A stretch of DNA of 43,623 nucleotides from Methylobacter sp. (GTDB taxonomy: Bacteria > Pseudomonadota > Gammaproteobacteria > Methylococcales > Methylomonadaceae): assembly GCF_004322395.1 (NCBI RefSeq), contig NZ_SCTW01000105.1:1-43623 (forward strand), given 5' to 3'. Shown one piece after another: positions 9,055 to 16,798 of the stretch; positions within the stretch are counted from its first letter, which is position 1; each line of letters begins with the position of its first letter. The notes below the pieces were generated by a model, which did not search any database, was not told the DNA's origin, and was given only the letters and a program-made list of their open reading frames with translations. A program made the translations under genes and the position numbers.

Positions 9055-10040
9055 GTCTCGACGCGATTCGACTGTTTGCGCTAAGCGAAAGCCGGGCACT
9101 CGGAGAAAGCATCTCTGCTGCGCTCGGTTTATCGTTGAGTGCGCACGAGGAAAGAGACTTCGAAGACGGCGAACACAAGATTCGTCCTCTGGAAAATGTA
9201 CGAGGCAACGATGTCTTCGTGATCCAATCGCTATACAGCGAACTTGGCTTAAGCGTCAACGACAAGCTTTGCCGGCTGCTGTTTTTCATCGGCGCGTTAA
9301 AGGATGCTTCGGCGCGATCGGTAATAGCCGTCCTGCCCTACCTTGGTTATGCGCGAAAAGATAGGAAAACCAAATCGCGAGATCCGGTCACCACTCGTTA
9401 TGTAGCGCAACTGCTGGAGGCCGTGGGCACCGATCGAGTACTGACTCTCGACGTGCATAACCTCGCCGCTTTTCAAAACGCTTTTCGCTGCCCGACGGAT
9501 CATCTGGAAGCCAAAAATCTGTTTGTCGAGCATTTTGCAACACGGCTCCTAGACCTTGAGGTGGTCGTGGTCTCGCCCGACATTGGCGGAGTCAAACGGG
9601 CGGAGCAGTTCCGGGAGACGCTGACCCTGCGCCTGAACAGGCCGGCAGGCAGCGCCTTTATGGAAAAGCAGCGTAGCGCCGGAGTGGTCAGCGGCGAGGC
9701 CTTGGTGGGCGACGTAAAAGGCAAAACAGCCATTATCATCGACGATATGATCAGTACCGGCGGCACGATCTTGCGAACTGCGCACGCCTGTCGAAGGCAG
9801 GGCGCGCACGGCGTCCATGCCGCCGCCTCCCACGGCATTTTCGTGGGCAAGGCCGACCAAGTCGTGGCCGATCCTTCTCTGGATAGCTTAGTGGTCACCA
9901 ATACGCTGCCGCCATTCCGGCTCGATCCGGAGCTCGTGCGTAACCGGCTGAATGTGTTGGATGTCGCGCCGCTGTTCGCCGAAGCCATCCAACGCATACA
10001 TAACGGCGGTTCCATTGTAGAGCTCCTTGAGGAGTTGTAG
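9051..10040 (+). CDS. prs: Ribose-phosphate diphosphokinase (PRPP synthetase), divergent type
   Basis: Makes PRPP from ribose 5-phosphate and ATP. I choose the ATG at 9051 (329 residues, [11 protein letters not shown]) because it overlaps the previous stop as ATGA, matching the other junction of the operon. An upstream ATG at 9024 would add nine residues. The C-terminal PRPP loop [15 protein letters not shown] is intact. The motif that is normally DLHADQIQGFF reads [13 protein letters not shown], so this is not the housekeeping form but a divergent subfamily. A second prs elsewhere in the genome is therefore expected. The context suggests it feeds the operon's phosphoribosyltransferase. Confidence 0.9.
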   Translation: MSLDAIRLFALSESRALGESISAALGLSLSAHEERDFEDGEHKIRPLENVRGNDVFVIQSLYSELGLSVNDKLCRLLFFIGALKDASARSVIAVLPYLGYARKDRKTKSRDPVTTRYVAQLLEAVGTDRVLTLDVHNLAAFQNAFRCPTDHLEAKNLFVEHFATRLLDLEVVVVSPDIGGVKRAEQFRETLTLRLNRPAGSAFMEKQRSAGVVSGEALVGDVKGKTAIIIDDMISTGGTILRTAHACRRQGAHGVHAAASHGIFVGKADQVVADPSLDSLVVTNTLPPFRLDPELVRNRLNVLDVAPLFAEAIQRIHNGGSIVELLEEL

Positions 10041-10064
10041 GGGCGACCGGCCGGTCGCCCCTAC
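10037..10064. repeat. Perfect 28-bp GC-rich palindrome covering the prs stop codon
   Basis: Two 14-base arms with no loop (GTAGGGGCGACCGG and its exact complement) start at the stop codon of prs. A T-run follows only about 13 bases later, so it is a poor intrinsic terminator. Palindromes of this exact kind are dispersed in many bacterial genomes. I read it as a mobile palindromic element that landed at the gene end and now supplies the TAG. Confidence 0.75.
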
Positions 10065-10107
10065 GGAAGCTACTGGTTTTTTTAGATTTATCGGTTATGA
10101 GCTACCG

Positions 10108-11106
10108 TTAACAGCGGGGCAGATAACGCTCAGCCAAATCCAGATAAGTTTGAGCGAGGCGAAGCCAATGCTGATGATCCTGCACTTGGTGATCCGCGAT
10201 GTGCCAAACTGCAATCTTGGCGCGCAAACAGGCGCGAAAAGCCTTGTAAAATCCTATTAGCTCAACGGAACAGGCATCGCCAACTGTTTCGCTATAGTGC
10301 TCTAAAATCTGCTCGCCGATGTGCGGCGCACCAAGACGTTCGCATTCCATAGCCAGATAAGCCAGTTCGTCCACGGGATCGAGAATGCGAAACTCCCGGT
10401 TGAATTCCAGACAATCAATGATCACCGGCGGGGCTGTTAAACAGATATGCTGAGGCCTGAGGTCGCCATGCGCATCGATGATGCGTCCATCCCGCGCCCG
10501 CTGCTCAAGAAGATAACCCTGTTCCGCCAGAAATTGCCTTTGTGCCGCCGTAAGGCGCTCCACCTGCGCCTTGGGCAAAGCATACCGGTTGTCGCTTAAC
10601 TCGCTCAGATTGCTTTGAATTCTTTCTTCGAAAAGGCGACGGTACTCGGCCGGGCTGATGAGTAAAGGAAGAGAATGTCGATAGAAATCGGTCAGCACCT
10701 GACTGACCTTCAGTACATCCTCAGCACTGACCGTTCCTTCCCGGATAGCAGCATCGAGCATACGGTCTGCGGGCAGGCGGCGCATCTGCACCAGCCAATC
10801 CACCAGCCGGCCTTCGCCGTCCAATTGCAATTTGCCATTTTCTTGGATGGTAAGCGGCACCGTGCCGAGATAGATGCGGCCTGCCAACCGCCGATTCAGG
10901 CTTACTTCCCATTCGCAGTCTTTTTGCCGGTCCTCTAAGGTGCTGAAGTCCAAAAACTCATACCGGACGGGCTTCTTTAATTTGTAGACAAGATTTTTGG
11001 TCAGAAAGACCCAGGACATGTGCGTTTCTATAACCTCAATGCACTTCGGTTTGTCCGGATATATTGCCGGCTGGCGGAGAAAGGCTATCTTTTCGTCGAT
11101 ATGCAT
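10108..11106 (-). CDS. COG2187-type kinase-like protein (aminoglycoside phosphotransferase fold)
   Basis: I start it at 11106 (332 residues, MHIDEKIAFL), because GGAG lies 10 bases upstream; the open frame could begin 19 codons earlier. The catalytic region reads DAHGDLRPQHICL near residue 220, with IIDCLEFNREFRILDP after it. These correspond to the HGD and DFD motifs of protein-kinase-like phosphotransferases, but with the altered residues typical of COG2187. Many members carry an extra C-terminal nucleotide-kinase domain that is absent here. The substrate is unknown and antibiotic resistance should not be inferred. It converges on the prs operon. Confidence 0.82.
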   Translation of the reverse strand: MHIDEKIAFLRQPAIYPDKPKCIEVIETHMSWVFLTKNLVYKLKKPVRYEFLDFSTLEDRQKDCEWEVSLNRRLAGRIYLGTVPLTIQENGKLQLDGEGRLVDWLVQMRRLPADRMLDAAIREGTVSAEDVLKVSQVLTDFYRHSLPLLISPAEYRRLFEERIQSNLSELSDNRYALPKAQVERLTAAQRQFLAEQGYLLEQRARDGRIIDAHGDLRPQHICLTAPPVIIDCLEFNREFRILDPVDELAYLAMECERLGAPHIGEQILEHYSETVGDACSVELIGFYKAFRACLRAKIAVWHIADHQVQDHQHWLRLAQTYLDLAERYLPRC

Positions 11107-11263
11107 AGTATACATTCTCCGGTAAGACGCAGAGTTCAATCGCAAAGCTTTAGACTGAATCACTGCTCCACAGACGGGAAGCTATCACTGTTATTGCATT
11201 CTACCGATTATGGCGGCAGCTATCCATTATTTCGGTTAATTCTAAAATAGCCTTTCGACGCAG

Positions 11264-11923
11264 CTATATATTTATCTGTTCCGAGAAAAAGTCGAAATCG
11301 GCAACTGCCCTATAAGGCAATACACCCAGCAAAGGCGCATCCACAGCGGCTTTCATGGTCAGTATAGTCTCGTCCCTGCCTAGATAGTCAGGATCTGTAC
11401 AAACGCCAATCCAACCCGAACAGCTTAATCCGGATCGCTCTATCGCCTGATAGGTTAATCTTGCATGGTTGATGCAACCCAGCTTGATCGCAACAATCAT
11501 AATCACCGGCAAAGCCAGCGTTTTTGCCAGATCGCTGATAGCTTCCCACTCATTTAAAGGCGCGTACCAGCCTCCGGCGCCTTCAACGATAATGACGTCA
11601 GCTAAGGTTTTCAATAGCTCGAATTTGGCTGCCACCAAATCCAGTTCGACCGGATTTTCCACGCCTGCAATATGAGGCGGAACAGGCGGTTCGTAGGCAT
11701 AAGGATTGATTAAGTCGTAATCGACCGGCAATGAAGCATTTTTTTGTATCAACAGCGCATCTTCGTTTTTCAGTTGTCCGTCCTGCATTGAACAACCGGA
11801 GGCAACCGGCTTCATACCGACAACCGATTTGCCCCGGCTTTTAAAATAACGCATCAGCGCAATCGTAGCCCAGGTTTTGCCGACGTTGGTGTCGGTACCG
11901 GTTATAAAGTAACCCTGTTTCAT
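11264..11923 (-). CDS. bioD: Dethiobiotin synthetase
   Basis: A 219-residue ATP-dependent carboxylase. It converts 7,8-diaminopelargonic acid and CO2 to dethiobiotin, the step before BioB. The N-terminal nucleotide loop is GTDTNVGKTWAT. KPVASGC follows near residue 40 and VEGAGGWYAPL near 115, all standard for the family. It is the last gene of the biotin operon: its ATG shares a base with the bioC stop (overlap at 11923), so translation is probably coupled. bioA, which supplies its substrate, is not in this window. Confidence 0.96.
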   Translation of the reverse strand: MKQGYFITGTDTNVGKTWATIALMRYFKSRGKSVVGMKPVASGCSMQDGQLKNEDALLIQKNASLPVDYDLINPYAYEPPVPPHIAGVENPVELDLVAAKFELLKTLADVIIVEGAGGWYAPLNEWEAISDLAKTLALPVIMIVAIKLGCINHARLTYQAIERSGLSCSGWIGVCTDPDYLGRDETILTMKAAVDAPLLGVLPYRAVADFDFFSEQINI

Positions 11924-12744
11924 TAGCTTGCCGTAACCATAATGGCCTCGAAAGTCGCAGTAACCTGCTCGCCGGTTCGATATTGCTCATAAGCCGCAAT
12001 CATCCGCTGCATCTGCGCCTTGGTAGTGATGCTTTTATTGCGCCCGGCAATCATGTTATGCGCGCCGATGTGCTTTAATTCCTTCATCAACGCCAAAACC
12101 GAGCCGTAGCTCGATGTATAAACCCTGGTTTCAACCGCTATTTCGGTATAACCCGCTAGCCGAAGAAAGCCGGTCAGCTGCTGTTCGCTGTAAAAATCAT
12201 TGACGTGATTGTAATCGTCGACTTCAGCCCACGCGGCTTTTAATTCCTGTAATGTTTGCGGGCCGAAGGTCGAAAAAACCAGTCTGCCATCCGGTTTCAA
12301 TACCCGCTTAATATCGGTAAAAACGGCTTCAAGATTGACGCACCATTGCAACGCAAGATTGGAAAACACGCCATCGGCGATTTGACCGGCCAGCGGCAGT
12401 TGTTCGGCATCGGCGCATAAATAACCGGCATTAGGCGAATCGGCGAGCTTTGTTCGCGTTACCTGCACCATCGGTAACGCAATGTCCAGCGCTATAACAG
12501 TCATGTAGGGTACGCATAGCGTACCGTTTTCCAAATATTCTGCCGGATTCACTACGCTAGCCAGCAACTTTGCAGTTAAAAACCCGGTGCCGCAGCCCAA
12601 ATCCAACAAGGTTCCGGTCAGGCTTTCGGTATTTACGGTATTCAGCAGCGCCTTACCGACACTGCGCTGCAATGCGGCTACGCCGTCATAGGTAAGCGAA
12701 GCCGCCGCAAATGACTGCCTGATTTTGGCTTTATCTAATTGCAT
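11923..12744 (-). CDS. bioC: Malonyl-ACP O-methyltransferase
   Basis: A 273-residue SAM-dependent methyltransferase. It methylates malonyl-ACP so that fatty acid synthesis can build the pimeloyl chain. The SAM motif LLDLGCGTGFLT starts near residue 46, and LCADAEQLPL and FSNLALQWC follow. The protein is about 20 residues longer than E. coli BioC (251). The excess lies between motif I and the VIALDIALPM strand and reads VVNPAEYLENGTLCVPYMT. That segment is encoded by a short palindromic repeat (see 12505-12530), so it is an insertion into a loop before the second beta strand. bioH overlaps its start by ten bases. Confidence 0.94.
   Translation of the reverse strand: MQLDKAKIRQSFAAASLTYDGVAALQRSVGKALLNTVNTESLTGTLLDLGCGTGFLTAKLLASVVNPAEYLENGTLCVPYMTVIALDIALPMVQVTRTKLADSPNAGYLCADAEQLPLAGQIADGVFSNLALQWCVNLEAVFTDIKRVLKPDGRLVFSTFGPQTLQELKAAWAEVDDYNHVNDFYSEQQLTGFLRLAGYTEIAVETRVYTSSYGSVLALMKELKHIGAHNMIAGRNKSITTKAQMQRMIAAYEQYRTGEQVTATFEAIMVTAS
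12505..12530. repeat. Short dispersed-type palindrome inside bioC
   Basis: The hairpin GGTACGC-ATA-GCGTACC (12509-12525), with flanking TGTA and GTTTTCC, resembles the GTAGGGTACGC...GCGTACC family of dispersed elements that I know from methanotrophs and other bacteria. It falls exactly where BioC has extra residues (reading GTLCVPY), and the reading frame stays open through it. Confidence 0.6.
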
Positions 12745-13649
12745 TGCCGATCCATAAATCCGGAAATAATCTCCAATGTTTCGCGGCTATGCGATAAAAA
12801 CGGCACGTGCCCTGCCCTGTCGATTATGTTTAATTCCAGGCCCGGCAGTAACTGCTGCATTTTTTGACCTACAGCCACTGGAACCAAAGTATCCAGGCCG
12901 CCTAAGATGACCGACACGGGAATATTCAATCCTGATAAAGCCGGCCTTAAGTCTGCCTGTTTCAGTATATTTAAACCGCCCCGCAAGGTGTTTTGATCCG
13001 GCGCATCGCATTCAAACACGGCTGTTTTAAGCGCCTTCAAAAGGTTTTTATGGTCGGGCAAGCCGTTTACCTGCAAGGATAAAAAGCGCAGCAACGTGGC
13101 TTGGCAGTTTTTATTCAAATGTTCGGCAAAATCATTCAGCAGCTTAACATCCATGCCGAGCCATGTTTGCGTTCCCAAGCCGGAGCTTGGGAACGAGGGG
13201 TTTCCTCCGAGTAATATCAGTGAAGAGATCCACTCAGGATAGCGGGCGGCTAGATCAAGCACCACCGTAGCGCCCAACGACCAACCCAGCCAACAAATCC
13301 CCCCCGGCCCCCCTTTTACAAAGGGGGGAGATAGCTTATTTTTTTCTTTTTCAAAAGAGGAAGACTGTTCAACTCTCTCTTTGCCAAAGACGGGGAGTTG
13401 CTCAATCCCCCCCTTTGTAAAAGGGGGGCTAGGGGGGATTATCTTAACCAACTCATCGCTAATCCGTTCCAGCGTAAACGGATCGATTGCCTCGCTACGC
13501 CCATGTCCCGGCAAATCGATGCAGGTTACTTGATAGTTAAGCGCCAATTGCTTCGCAAACTCCCGCCAGATACCGGTATGCATCGCCCAGCCATGCACCA
13601 GCACTATGGGCTTGCCTTGCCCGAACGTTTCTAAATGAATTTTTGTCAC
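12735..13649 (-). CDS. bioH: Pimeloyl-ACP methyl ester esterase with repeat-encoded insertions
   Basis: A 304-residue alpha/beta hydrolase that frees pimeloyl-ACP from its methyl ester. The triad is visible: nucleophile Ser in LGWSLGAT, Asp in GGLDTLVP and His in RAGHVPFLSH, with the oxyanion motif HGWAMHTG at the start. E. coli BioH is 256 residues. The extra ~48 residues lie between the helix ending ISDELVK and the strand CWLGWS, and start IIPPSPPFTKGG and end PPFVKGGPGG. They are encoded by a composite palindromic repeat. A second, smaller repeat encodes part of FPSSGLGTQTWLG. All catalytic parts are intact, so the enzyme is probably active with a surface loop added. It overlaps bioC by ten bases and bioF by four. 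Confidence 0.93.
   Translation of the reverse strand: MTKIHLETFGQGKPIVLVHGWAMHTGIWREFAKQLALNYQVTCIDLPGHGRSEAIDPFTLERISDELVKIIPPSPPFTKGGIEQLPVFGKERVEQSSSFEKEKNKLSPPFVKGGPGGICWLGWSLGATVVLDLAARYPEWISSLILLGGNPSFPSSGLGTQTWLGMDVKLLNDFAEHLNKNCQATLLRFLSLQVNGLPDHKNLLKALKTAVFECDAPDQNTLRGGLNILKQADLRPALSGLNIPVSVILGGLDTLVPVAVGQKMQQLLPGLELNIIDRAGHVPFLSHSRETLEIISGFMDRQCN
13171..13194. repeat. REP-type palindrome inside bioH
   Basis: Two arms, GTTCCCAAGC and GCTTGGGAAC, surround a four-base centre. The same arms occur at 29141-29164 and 29784-29807, in the inverted repeats flanking the RAYT pseudogene. Here the repeat is inside the coding frame of bioH and is translated in the segment PSSGLGTQ. Confidence 0.85.
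13296..13440. repeat. Composite 145-bp palindromic element inserted in bioH
   Basis: The two ends are inverted copies of one unit. The left end reads AATCCCCCCCGG, then CCCCCCTTTTACAAAGGGGGG. The right end is the mirror image, with CCCCCCCTTTGTAAAAGGGGGG then CTAGGGGGGATT. Each end is itself a palindrome, and about 70 bases of AT-rich spacer lie between. This is MITE-like structure without a gene. The whole element is read through in frame as part of BioH (SPPFTKGG at one end and SPPFVKGG at the other). Confidence 0.9.
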
Positions 13650-14815
13650 ATGCGGCCTGCAATAATTTTAGTCAGCGCATCCAGCAAGCGGTCGACATGA
13701 TGTTGTTCGTGCAATGCAGAAAAAGTCACCCGCAACCGAGCGCTGCCTTGAGGCACGGTCGGAGGGCGAATTGCACTGACCAGAAAACCGGCATCCAACA
13801 AGGCGGTGCTGATGTCCACGGCTGTTTGGCTGTCGCCGATTAAAATAGGCTGGATAGCCGACGGCGATGCCATCAACGTTAAACCAAGCTGATCTGCACC
13901 CAGCCGAAATCGTTCCGACAGCTGTTTAAGCTTGTCTCTGCGCCAGTTTTCTTCAATGGCTATTTTCAAACTGGCCCGTGTCGCTTCGGCAACCGCCGCC
14001 GGTAACGCGGTGGTGTAAATATAAGTGCGAGCTTTTTGGATTAAGGTTTCAATCAATACTTCAGAACCGGCCACAAACGCGCCAAAAGTACCCAAGCCTT
14101 TACCTAAGGTTCCCATCAGCACCGGCACATCGTCCTGATTTAATCCGTAATGTTCAACAATCCCGCCGCCGCGCTCGCCGACCACACCCAAGCCATGGGC
14201 ATCGTCAACCATCAGCCAAGCGTTATGATTTTTTGCGACAACCGCCAATTCGCGTAGCGGTGCAAAATCGCCATCCATGCTGAATACGCCGTCGGTAACG
14301 ATTAGTTTATTGCCTGCGGCATTTTCCAGCTTTGTTCCGAGATCGGCCACGTTGGCATGAACATAGCGCTTGAATCGTGCGCCGGACATCAAGCCTCCGT
14401 CCAACAAGGACGCATGGTTTAACCGGTCTTCAAACACCGCATCGTTGCGCCCCAATAAAGCCGAGATCACGCCCATATTGGCCATGTATCCGGTGGAAAA
14501 CAACAAGGCCCTATCCCGCCCGGTGAATGCCGCCAACTCTTCTTCCAAAGCATGATGAGCCGCGCTGTGCCCGCAAATCAAATGCGCCGAACCGCTGCCG
14601 ACGCCGTATTGATCGGCTCCGGATTTAAACGCGTTGACCACATCAGCATGATTAGCCAGCCCCAAATAATCATTGCTGCAAAAATTGACGATGTTCCTGC
14701 CGTTGACTTTCAGGTTAATGCCTTGCGGGGATTCTATAATTCGACGGGAGCGATACAAGCCCTGTTGGGCAATATCTTCGAGGCCAGCTGCTAATTCTGG
14801 AAATAGATGTACCAT
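13646..14815 (-). CDS. bioF: 8-amino-7-oxononanoate synthase
   Basis: A PLP-dependent alpha-oxoamine synthase that joins pimeloyl-ACP (or pimeloyl-CoA) and alanine, releasing CO2. I start it at 14815 (389 residues, MVHLFPELA), the family's usual length. The open frame runs 55 codons further, but only through a dispersed repeat. Visible motifs are NFCSNDYLGLANH near residue 45, GSGSAHLICGH, VDDAHGLGVVG and the PLP lysine in MGTLGKGLGTFG. The bioH start overlaps its stop. A related alpha-oxoamine synthase (kbl) lies at 21.8 kb. Confidence 0.96.
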   Translation of the reverse strand: MVHLFPELAAGLEDIAQQGLYRSRRIIESPQGINLKVNGRNIVNFCSNDYLGLANHADVVNAFKSGADQYGVGSGSAHLICGHSAAHHALEEELAAFTGRDRALLFSTGYMANMGVISALLGRNDAVFEDRLNHASLLDGGLMSGARFKRYVHANVADLGTKLENAAGNKLIVTDGVFSMDGDFAPLRELAVVAKNHNAWLMVDDAHGLGVVGERGGGIVEHYGLNQDDVPVLMGTLGKGLGTFGAFVAGSEVLIETLIQKARTYIYTTALPAAVAEATRASLKIAIEENWRRDKLKQLSERFRLGADQLGLTLMASPSAIQPILIGDSQTAVDISTALLDAGFLVSAIRPPTVPQGSARLRVTFSALHEQHHVDRLLDALTKIIAGRM

Positions 14816-14833
14816 TAGATTTAAAGTTTTTGT

Positions 14834-14904
14834 CCACGAAAAGCACGAAAGACACGAAATAAATTGTTTCGAGTATTTTCGTGCTTTTCGTGTTTTTCGT
14901 GGAT
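14834..14904. repeat. Dispersed CACGAAA inverted repeat between bioB and bioF
   Basis: The left arm (TCCACGAAAAGCACGAAA...) and right arm (...TTTTCGTGTTTTTCGTGGA) are near-perfect inverted copies, each made of repeated CACGAAA units. A second, longer copy with the same ends lies at 24645-24785. It separates bioB from bioF and could form a hairpin in the operon mRNA, but it has no proper T-run to act as a terminator. Confidence 0.85.
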
Positions 14905-14921
14905 CAATAGATTTTTCAAGA

Positions 14922-15890
14922 TCAAGCGTAACTTGAACCGCCGGAATGCACGCCCAGCCGATCAAACAAAGCCAAATCATGGTTAGTCATCGGGTTATCG
15001 GTCGTCAACAATTTATCGCCATAAAAAATCGAGTTGGCTCCGGCCAGGAAACACAGCGCCTGCATTTCATCGCTCATATTATTGCGCCCGGCGGACAAGC
15101 GCACCCGCGACTTGGGCATCATGATTCTGGCAACGGCTATGGTCCTGATAAAGATGATTGGGTCCAGCGATTCGGTGCCCATCAGCGGCGTGCCTTCAAC
15201 CTGCACCAGCATATTGACCGGCACGCTTTCAGGATGCTTGGGCAGGTTTGCCAGTTCGATTAACAGCTTGGCGCGGTCGACATCGCTCTCGCCCATACCG
15301 ACAATGCCGCCGCAACAGACGTTAATCCCGGCATCCCTGACCCTTGCCAGCGTATCCAACCGATCCTGGTAGGTCCGCGTGGTGATGACTTCCGAATAAT
15401 AATCTTCCGAGGTATCCAGGTTGTGGTTGTAATAATCCAGGCCGCCTTCTTTTAGCCTGATGGTTTGAGCATCGGTCAGCATCCCCAAGGTTACGCAAGT
15501 TTCCATGCCTAACGCCTTGACACCCTGAACCATTTCCACGACCCGTTCCACATCCCTATCTTTAGGCTGGCGCCAAGCCGCGCCCATGCAAAAACGCGAT
15601 GCGCCTTGATCTTTAGCCTGTTGCGCTGCCTGTAAAACCTTATCAATCGGCATTAACGCCTCGGGCGTTAAATCGGAATCGTAACGGGCGCTTTGCGGGC
15701 AATAGCCGCAATCTTCCGAACACGAGCCGGTTTTAATGCTCAACAGGCTGCTAATCTGAACTTCATTGGGATCGAAATTTTCTCGATGCACGGTTTGCGC
15801 CTTAAAAATCAGGTCATTAAAAGGCAACGCATAAAGCGCTTGCACTTCGTCCAATTGCCAGTCATGGCGAATTGCAGGGTTTGCAGACAT
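14922..15890 (-). CDS. bioB: Biotin synthase
   Basis: A radical SAM enzyme that inserts sulfur into dethiobiotin. The start at 15890 (322 residues, [11 protein letters not shown]) is supported by GGAG nine bases upstream; the open frame extends 15 codons further. The radical SAM cluster motif [11 protein letters not shown] lies near residue 54. YYNHNLDTS and the second-cluster Cys region ([11 protein letters not shown]) follow, as does the Arg in RLSAGR. It is the first gene of bioB-F-H-C-D. A divergent comF gene starts 80 bases away, so the biotin promoter must lie within 15891-15969. I could not see a clear BirA operator. Confidence 0.97.
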   Translation of the reverse strand: MSANPAIRHDWQLDEVQALYALPFNDLIFKAQTVHRENFDPNEVQISSLLSIKTGSCSEDCGYCPQSARYDSDLTPEALMPIDKVLQAAQQAKDQGASRFCMGAAWRQPKDRDVERVVEMVQGVKALGMETCVTLGMLTDAQTIRLKEGGLDYYNHNLDTSEDYYSEVITTRTYQDRLDTLARVRDAGINVCCGGIVGMGESDVDRAKLLIELANLPKHPESVPVNMLVQVEGTPLMGTESLDPIIFIRTIAVARIMMPKSRVRLSAGRNNMSDEMQALCFLAGANSIFYGDKLLTTDNPMTNHDLALFDRLGVHSGGSSYA

Positions 15891-15969
15891 TCTGTTAAGC
15901 TCCAGTTTATGAGGTACGAAGTCCATCAGTCGCAAACGACGATAAACTTGTCAACCCGTTTAAATAAAA

Positions 15970-16671
15970 ATGGTATACAACTGGATCAATATTATACAGG
16001 ATTGCCTGCTTCCGCCTACCTGCATCTTATGCGGAAACCCCGGATACGATTCTCGCGACATTTGCCATTCGTGCTACACGCACTTGCCTCGAAATAATCT
16101 GTGCTGTTATCGATGCGCCGAAATATTGGAAACGCCCACCACAGCCCCGGTACTATGCGGCCGCTGTCTTAGCAGACATCCGGCTTTTGACGAAACTTAT
16201 GCGCCGTTCATTCATCAAGGAGCTATCAAGCATTTGATCGGCAACTTAAAATTCGGCGCTAATTACAAGAATGCACGCTTACTCGGCATGCTATTGGTCG
16301 GCCACCTGAGGCAAACCGCTGAACTGCCCGATTTGATTTTACCGGTTCCGCTGCACCTTTCCCGTTACCGCCAGCGCGGCTTCAACCAGGCCATAGAAAT
16401 CGGCAGAACCGTAGCCAAAGAATTAAAGATTCCGTTGGATCTGACCAGTTGCAAACGGCACCGGGACACGCCACACCAAACCCAATTATCGGCCAAAAAA
16501 CGCCGTAAGAACCTGAAAAATGCGTTTTCCGTGATCAAACCCATCCATGCCCGGCACATTGCGATACTTGATGATGTGATGACTACAGGTTCGACAGCCC
16601 ATGAACTGGCTTATGTTTTGAAAGAAGCAAGCGCTAGCCGGGTTGATGTTTGGGTCTGCGCCAGGGCTTGA
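15970..16671 (+). CDS. comF: ComF family phosphoribosyltransferase-like protein
   Basis: A 233-residue protein with an N-terminal zinc-ribbon region, Cys pairs CILCGNPG, CHSC, CCYRC and CGRC in the first 70 residues. A phosphoribosyltransferase fold follows, with PRPP loop AILDDVMTTGST near residue 200. ComF proteins are needed for DNA uptake or late transformation steps in several bacteria; in E. coli the relative GntX aids use of extracellular DNA. The proteobacterial gene is often next to bioB or bioH, as here. It is divergent from bioB. Confidence 0.9.
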   Translation: MVYNWINIIQDCLLPPTCILCGNPGYDSRDICHSCYTHLPRNNLCCYRCAEILETPTTAPVLCGRCLSRHPAFDETYAPFIHQGAIKHLIGNLKFGANYKNARLLGMLLVGHLRQTAELPDLILPVPLHLSRYRQRGFNQAIEIGRTVAKELKIPLDLTSCKRHRDTPHQTQLSAKKRRKNLKNAFSVIKPIHARHIAILDDVMTTGSTAHELAYVLKEASASRVDVWVCARA

Positions 16672-16722
16672 TTTACAATCAGTTCTGCGCGTCAGCTTGC
16701 TGTTTCGATAATAAGAAATATT

Positions 16723-16766
16723 CACCATGAAGGACATGAAGTTTTTTCTTCATGTCCTTCATGGTG
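16723..16766. repeat. Perfect inverted repeat between convergent comF and rnhA
   Basis: Two 19-base arms (16723-16741 and 16748-16766) are perfectly complementary around a TTTTTT loop. The arms contain ATGAAGGACATGAAG. It lies between convergent genes and could stop transcription from both sides, but neither flank has a full T-run. The arm sequence is that of a known kind of dispersed repeat rather than an ordinary terminator. Confidence 0.8.
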
Positions 16767-16798
16767 TTGTTTATAATTCACATAAACCAGCTATTTTA

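Noticed and set aside
10108-11106. Aminoglycoside resistance gene
   Set aside because: The fold is shared, but the motif variants (HGDLRPQH, IDCLEFN) are those of the COG2187 group, which is not linked to antibiotic modification.
13296-13440. CRISPR-like repeats from the recurring CCCCCCTTT/AAAGGGGGG blocks
   Set aside because: There are only two copies, inverted rather than direct, with no unique spacers. It is a palindromic element.
14816-14980. 55-codon N-terminal extension of BioF
   Set aside because: It consists of the CACGAAA repeat read by chance and overlaps the end of bioB. The family length fits the start at 14815.
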